Assembly (NCBI GenBank): GCA_045540055.1 | Contig: JAZQGO010000014.1 | Location: 4,426 to 68,425 of the forward strand | Direction: 5' to 3' | DNA from: SIG565 sp045540055 | GTDB lineage: Bacteria > Bacillota > Clostridia > Oscillospirales > Acutalibacteraceae | DNA length: 64,000 nt | Shown: piece after piece, positions 60,389 through 64,000 of the stretch | Layout of the letters: each line of letters starts with the position of its first letter | How positions within the stretch are numbered: the stretch's first letter is position 1 | The notes under the pieces: generated by a model | What the model was told of the DNA's origin: nothing | The model's database searches: none | The model's input: the letters and a program-made list of their open reading frames with translations, nothing else | Position numbers and translations under genes: made by a program

Positions 60389-61494
60389 AAAAAATAATTT
60401 CACTTTTCCTCACCCTTTGTGTTGTTTTTTCGGTTGCTGCATTTAGCAGCGGTTGCGGCTATGAGTATTTTGATTTAGAGCTACGCGCCGAATATTCGAA
60501 AGAATTGGCAGGCACTACCCTTAACGTTTATAACTGGGGCGAATATATTTCTGACGGCAGTGACGAATGTATTGATACCGTAAAGGAATTTGAACGTATT
60601 ACAGGCGTCAAGGTTAACTACACAACCTTTGACAGCAATGAAACAATGTACTCTCAAATTAAAAACGGCGGTGTTTCGTACGACGTAATTATCCCCTCAG
60701 ATTATATGATTGAGCGACTTATTAACGAGGATATGCTGTTAAAACTTGATAGGTCAAAGCTTACAAATTTCGACCTAATTGACGATAAATTTAAGGGCTT
60801 ATATTTCGATAAAAACGATGAGTATACCGCCGCTTATTGTGTTGGTATGGTGGGCTTAATCTACAACACCAAAAAGGTTAAGGAAGCCCCTGACAGTTGG
60901 ACTATACTTTGGGATAAAAAGTATAAAGATGATATTTTAATGTTTAATAACCCACGCGATGCCTTCGCAATTTCACAGTTTTTGTTAGGTCAAGACCTTA
61001 ACTCAACCAATAAAAAAGACTGGGATAAAGCTGCCGATTTACTCAAGAAGCAGAAAAAATATTTACAGTCCTACGTTATGGACGAGGTATACGGCAAAAT
61101 GGAGACGGGCGAAGCTGCGCTTGCCCCCTATTATGCAGGCGATTATCTAACTATGTACGAAAACAACGAAGACCTCGCCTTCGTATACCCAAAGGAAGGC
61201 ACAAATATTTTCGTTGACTCGGCTTGTATTCCTGAAAATGCGCAGAATTATGAGGCGGCGCTTATGTTTATAAACTTCCTTATGGAGCCTGATATAGCGC
61301 TTGCTAATGCCGAATATATTGGCTACGCCTCGCCCAATACTGCCGTTGTAAATAACGAAAACTATTACTATTACGGCAACAAAATTCTCTATCCCGATGA
61401 AGCAGATACACCCAAAACGCAGTATTTCCACGATATTGATACCGATATCAGAAACTACTACGAAAATCTATGGATAGATGTAAAACTATATTAA
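60385..61494 (+). CDS. potD: Polyamine-binding lipoprotein PotD
   Basis: 369-residue extracellular binding protein. The signal peptide ends at a lipobox SGC (Cys near 24). The mature part starts with LNVYNWGEYISDG, typical of PotD/PotF, and continues with VNYTTFDSNETMYSQI, DVIIPSDYMIERL, and the APYYAGDYLTMYE ligand-side segment. Last gene of the operon before a bidirectional terminator. Spermidine versus putrescine preference cannot be told by eye. Confidence 0.95.
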   Translation: MKKIISLFLTLCVVFSVAAFSSGCGYEYFDLELRAEYSKELAGTTLNVYNWGEYISDGSDECIDTVKEFERITGVKVNYTTFDSNETMYSQIKNGGVSYDVIIPSDYMIERLINEDMLLKLDRSKLTNFDLIDDKFKGLYFDKNDEYTAAYCVGMVGLIYNTKKVKEAPDSWTILWDKKYKDDILMFNNPRDAFAISQFLLGQDLNSTNKKDWDKAADLLKKQKKYLQSYVMDEVYGKMETGEAALAPYYAGDYLTMYENNEDLAFVYPKEGTNIFVDSACIPENAQNYEAALMFINFLMEPDIALANAEYIGYASPNTAVVNNENYYYYGNKILYPDEADTPKTQYFHDIDTDIRNYYENLWIDVKLY

Positions 61495-61495
61495 A

Positions 61496-61525
61496 AAACG
61501 CAGGAATTATCCTGCGTTTAATTAT
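61496..61525. terminator. Bidirectional terminator between potD and the oxidoreductase
   Basis: AAACGCAGGA-ATTA-TCCTGCGTTT, a perfect 10-bp stem with A and T flanks, between the convergent genes. Confidence 0.8.
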
Positions 61526-61535
61526 TCTGCGTTAT

Positions 61536-62750
61536 TTATTTAACAACTGATTTAATTCTTGCAAAGTTACCGTTGGTGAAGTCGGGTATTTCGCATACTG
61601 CACCGCCGAGAGCTACCGACTTTTCGGAAATAGGTGTTATACACATCCAAGCCGCCGCATCATAAACATCTAAATCGGGTTTGCGACCTGATTTTACACA
61701 ATCAATAAACTCATTTATGGTTAACCAATCTATACCGTCGTGGCCGCCTATTGGGTTCTTTTTATACTCTTTCCAAAGGTCGTGCTCGTAACGCTCGGCA
61801 TATTCTTCGGCGTTGCCCCATTTTTCTTTCCAAGTAAAGTCAAATTCATTGTGTTCTCCATCAAGGAAGATTGAATCATTATCCTCTTCATACTGACCGA
61901 GAGTGCCGTAAACCGAGAATTTGCGACTGTAGGCACGTGGCAAAGTTGTATTGAGCTGTAATGTTATTGTCTCACCGTTTAAGCATTTGATAACAGTGGT
62001 AACAATATCACCCTGCTTGACATCACCGAAATTGAAATTATACTCGGGATCCTTCTCTTTTTGCTTATTTATGTACTCGTTCAAGCCTCGGGCTGAAGAA
62101 GCCATCGAGGTTAAGGATACCATACGGTTGCCATTATTGATGTTAAGCACCTTAGCTATCGGGCCGAGCTCGTGTGTCGGATAGTTTTCACAGTTTCTGG
62201 TTAGATAATTGCGAAGTCTATAGTGTCTTAATTTTTCGCCGTAGGCTACCTCTTCACGCAGGTCGTGGCAATAACCACCTGCCGCATGAACAATGTCACC
62301 GAATACTCCCTGCTGTACCATATTTAAAATCATAAGCTCACGACGGCCAAAACAGCAATTCTCAAGCAGCATAAGATGTGTGCCGCTTTCTTCGTGTGCC
62401 TTAACTAAATCCCAGCACTGCTTAACCGAATATGCGCCGCCAACCTCAAGACCGACATATATGCCCGCCTTCATAGCTTCAACGGCAATGGGTACGTGCA
62501 TTTCCCACGAAGTAAAAATAAACACACCGTCAATATCGGTTGCCAATACGTCTTTATAATCAAGTGTTTCGATAGGTCTTTTCCCCGTTTTTTGTTCAAC
62601 AAAATCGGCACCTTCTTTTACACGGTCTTCATATAGGTCGCAGACAATGCTAACCTCAACGTCATCCAAATGAAGCTCGGAAAACAGTGGCAAAAGCATC
62701 ATACCACGTTGACCAAGACCAATAACACCAAGCCTAATTTTTTCTTTCAT
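61536..62750 (-). CDS. Gfo/Idh/MocA-family protein, GH109-like
   Basis: 404-residue NAD-dependent oxidoreductase-type protein. The Rossmann start is RLGVIGLGQRGM; TSWEMHVPIAVEAMKAG marks the nucleotide domain. The blocks LENCCFGRRELMILNM and YCHDLR near 150-180 and CENYPTHELGPIAK near 205 resemble family 109 glycosidases (alpha-N-acetylgalactosaminidase by an NAD redox mechanism) more than ordinary sugar dehydrogenases. It is transcribed divergently from an AraC regulator, the usual layout for an inducible sugar gene. The substrate is unproven. Confidence 0.83.
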   Translation of the reverse strand: MKEKIRLGVIGLGQRGMMLLPLFSELHLDDVEVSIVCDLYEDRVKEGADFVEQKTGKRPIETLDYKDVLATDIDGVFIFTSWEMHVPIAVEAMKAGIYVGLEVGGAYSVKQCWDLVKAHEESGTHLMLLENCCFGRRELMILNMVQQGVFGDIVHAAGGYCHDLREEVAYGEKLRHYRLRNYLTRNCENYPTHELGPIAKVLNINNGNRMVSLTSMASSARGLNEYINKQKEKDPEYNFNFGDVKQGDIVTTVIKCLNGETITLQLNTTLPRAYSRKFSVYGTLGQYEEDNDSIFLDGEHNEFDFTWKEKWGNAEEYAERYEHDLWKEYKKNPIGGHDGIDWLTINEFIDCVKSGRKPDLDVYDAAAWMCITPISEKSVALGGAVCEIPDFTNGNFARIKSVVK

Positions 62751-62905
62751 AATTTACCTCCCGTTTTTAGCGAGTAATTTAAAAATACGCATTCTCACTA
62801 TTGTAATGTAAAAATAAATGTGCTATATTACTAATATAAAGGTATCAGAAACTAAAGTATATATAATTTTAGATACTAAATTATAAAAATCGGATACGGT
62901 GTATT
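62751..62905. promoter_or_regulatory. Divergent control region of the GH109-like and AraC genes
   Basis: The 155-bp gap is about 80 percent AT. It holds a -10-like TATAAT near 62867 for the AraC gene and related GTATC/GATAC and CTAAA/TTTAG pieces at 62843-62880 that may be regulator sites. No convincing -35 was found. Confidence 0.3.
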
Positions 62906-63739
62906 ATGGAATGGAAATATTATAAAATCGATAAAAGTATTGAAATATGTGATATTATCACGGCATTTGATGTTACGCGTGAAAAGGCCTTTACTTTTCC
63001 CGGGGAAATGCATAATTTTTGGGAAATAGTGCAGATAGTTGACGGTCAAGTAACCGTAACGGCTGATGACCGAATATATAACCTTGATAAAAACTCGGTT
63101 ATATTTCACAAGCCTATGGAATTTCATAAGCTTAGTGCAATCGGCAACTGTATGCCCCGTCTGCGCATAATTTCCTTTACGGCAAACGGTGAACTGATAA
63201 ATATGTTCAATAACCTTTGTACAACCTTTAACGCTGAGCAATCATATATGTTTTCTGATATAGTAAATCAGGCGGCGAAATGGCTTGACGACTGTGAGGT
63301 TTGCAGTTCTGCCGACCTGCAGCTTCGCTCACAAATTGTTGCAAATAAGCTTGAAAACTTTCTAATTGAATTAAAGCTTAGCGAATTTCAACCAACCGTT
63401 CAAGGCTCCTTAACCGCCCTAGAACTCAATTTTCAAAATATTTTAAGGGTAATTCATGAACACTATGAAGAAGATCTTAATTTAGATACAATCGCTCAGC
63501 TTTGTAATATGAGCGTCAGCAATATGAAAAAGATATTTCATTTGTTTTATGACCAAGGCGTTATGAATTATGTGCGCAATTTAAAGATACGCAAGGCTAC
63601 CCAGCTGCTTAAAAGTGATTTGACAATCTGCCAGATTAGTGATAGACTTGGGTTTGATAATCAAAACTATTTTTCACAAGTGTTTAAAAAATACACGGGT
63701 CTTTCCCCTCGTGAGTATAGGAACAAGATTTTAAAGTAG
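62906..63739 (+). CDS. AraC-family transcriptional regulator
   Basis: 277-residue regulator with an N-terminal cupin-like sensing domain (about 15-110; FPGEMHNFWEIVQIVDG and FHKPMEFHKL) and a C-terminal double helix-turn-helix (about 180-277; LDTIAQLCNMSVSNMKKIFH and ICQISDRLGFDNQNYFSQVFKKYTG), ending LSPREYRNK. Divergent placement suggests it controls the GH109-like gene and perhaps its own gene. The RBS is weak (GGTG). Confidence 0.93.
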   Translation: MEWKYYKIDKSIEICDIITAFDVTREKAFTFPGEMHNFWEIVQIVDGQVTVTADDRIYNLDKNSVIFHKPMEFHKLSAIGNCMPRLRIISFTANGELINMFNNLCTTFNAEQSYMFSDIVNQAAKWLDDCEVCSSADLQLRSQIVANKLENFLIELKLSEFQPTVQGSLTALELNFQNILRVIHEHYEEDLNLDTIAQLCNMSVSNMKKIFHLFYDQGVMNYVRNLKIRKATQLLKSDLTICQISDRLGFDNQNYFSQVFKKYTGLSPREYRNKILK

Positions 63740-63841
63740 AATTCCTATCACTATCCTTCTAAACAAAATAAGACACGGAACGGAGCGCTCACATAGGGAT
63801 AATTTGCCCGAAAAAGTGAATTTTTGCGGTCTAATGTGTTA

Positions 63842-63878
63842 AAAAGGCACGGTATGCGCCAGCATTACCGTGCCTTTT
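63842..63878 (+). terminator. Strong terminator-type hairpin
   Basis: AAAAGGCACGGTA and TACCGTGCCTTTT form a 13-bp perfect stem over an 11-nt loop. It lies about 100 bp after the AraC gene. The 63740-63841 stretch shows no gene. Confidence 0.8.
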
Positions 63879-63968
63879 CGTCTGTTATCCCACTAAAAAT
63901 TCATCTTTTTCAGGTGTGCACAGTTTTGTAATTCAAAAAAATTGTTCTATTATCGAAGCCGCAAAGCG

Positions 63969-63990
63969 TTGAAATACTGACGTATTTCAA
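63969..63990. repeat. Small palindrome at the window edge
   Basis: TTGAAATAC and GTATTTCAA form a 9-bp stem over TGAC. On the minus strand this stretch is open for 16 codons to a stop at about 63950, so the end of a truncated gene is possible. Too little is visible to call. Confidence 0.4.
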
Positions 63991-64000
63991 GGCTAAAGGC

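Overview
The window is AT-rich chromosomal DNA from an anaerobic, endospore-forming member of the Clostridia, most likely a gut or rumen Oscillospiraceae/Ruminococcaceae-type organism (inference from gene content and codon style; no marker gene fixes the species). Sporulation genes (a SigH-like sigma factor, spoIIGA-sigE, spoIVA), ferredoxin-linked 2-oxoacid oxidoreductase genes, TTG starts and clear -35/-10 promoters with 16-18 bp spacing all fit. No phage, insertion sequence or CRISPR array was recognised.

Layout. 1-9.2 kb: phosphoglucomutase (cut by the left edge), SigH-like sigma factor, zinc-ribbon protein, a WalRK-like two-component system with an HtrA protease, spoIIGA-sigE behind a probable Spo0A box, and convergent mgtE. 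9.2-29.3 kb: amino-acid block. A leucine-type T-box precedes a LeuA-like protein with an altered metal site, a TIM-barrel/acyl-CoA-ligase fusion and an amidohydrolase. A lysine riboswitch precedes lysC-lysA. An isoleucine-type T-box precedes an HTH-cupin-acyl-CoA-ligase fusion. A valine-type T-box precedes its paralogue, which is followed by a P-loop ATPase, vorDBAC, ilvE, metY and metA. 29.3-37.8 kb: spoIVA, a Xer-type recombinase, and a BMP-type (nucleoside) ABC importer with xpt. 37.9-46.2 kb: a compact aromatic amino-acid operon with an aroE-aroK fusion. 46.2-57.3 kb: tRNA-Gly, a clpE-like gene, cvpA, a DUF5711-type protein, truA, ecfT-ecfA2-ecfA1, an rRNA methyltransferase and ruvBAC. 57.3-64 kb: potABCD behind a structured leader, a GH109-like Gfo/Idh/MocA protein and an AraC regulator.

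How the genes work together. The most notable reading is that 9.4-27.0 kb encodes branched-chain amino-acid synthesis from branched-chain carboxylic acids: acyl-CoA ligase, then reductive carboxylation by the VOR-type oxidoreductase, then IlvE transamination. Three ligases each sit behind their own T-box. Reading the specifier codon in the same structural register in all three leaders gives CTC (Leu), ATC (Ile) and GTA (Val), which would match isovalerate, 2-methylbutyrate and isobutyrate activation. Reductive carboxylation of branched-chain acids is known in rumen anaerobes. The three-way T-box assignment, the HTH-cupin-ligase and TIM-ligase fusions, and the metal-site-deficient LeuA homologue are the parts that look little described.

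Other points worth attention are an RBS-sequestering leader upstream of potA, a 27-codon ORF in the mgtE leader, a short ORF/hairpin before the zinc-ribbon gene, the spoIVA ribosome-binding site lying in a terminator-like hairpin, and a string-of-hairpins repeat next to tRNA-Gly. All functional statements come from reading motifs by eye; no database search was possible.
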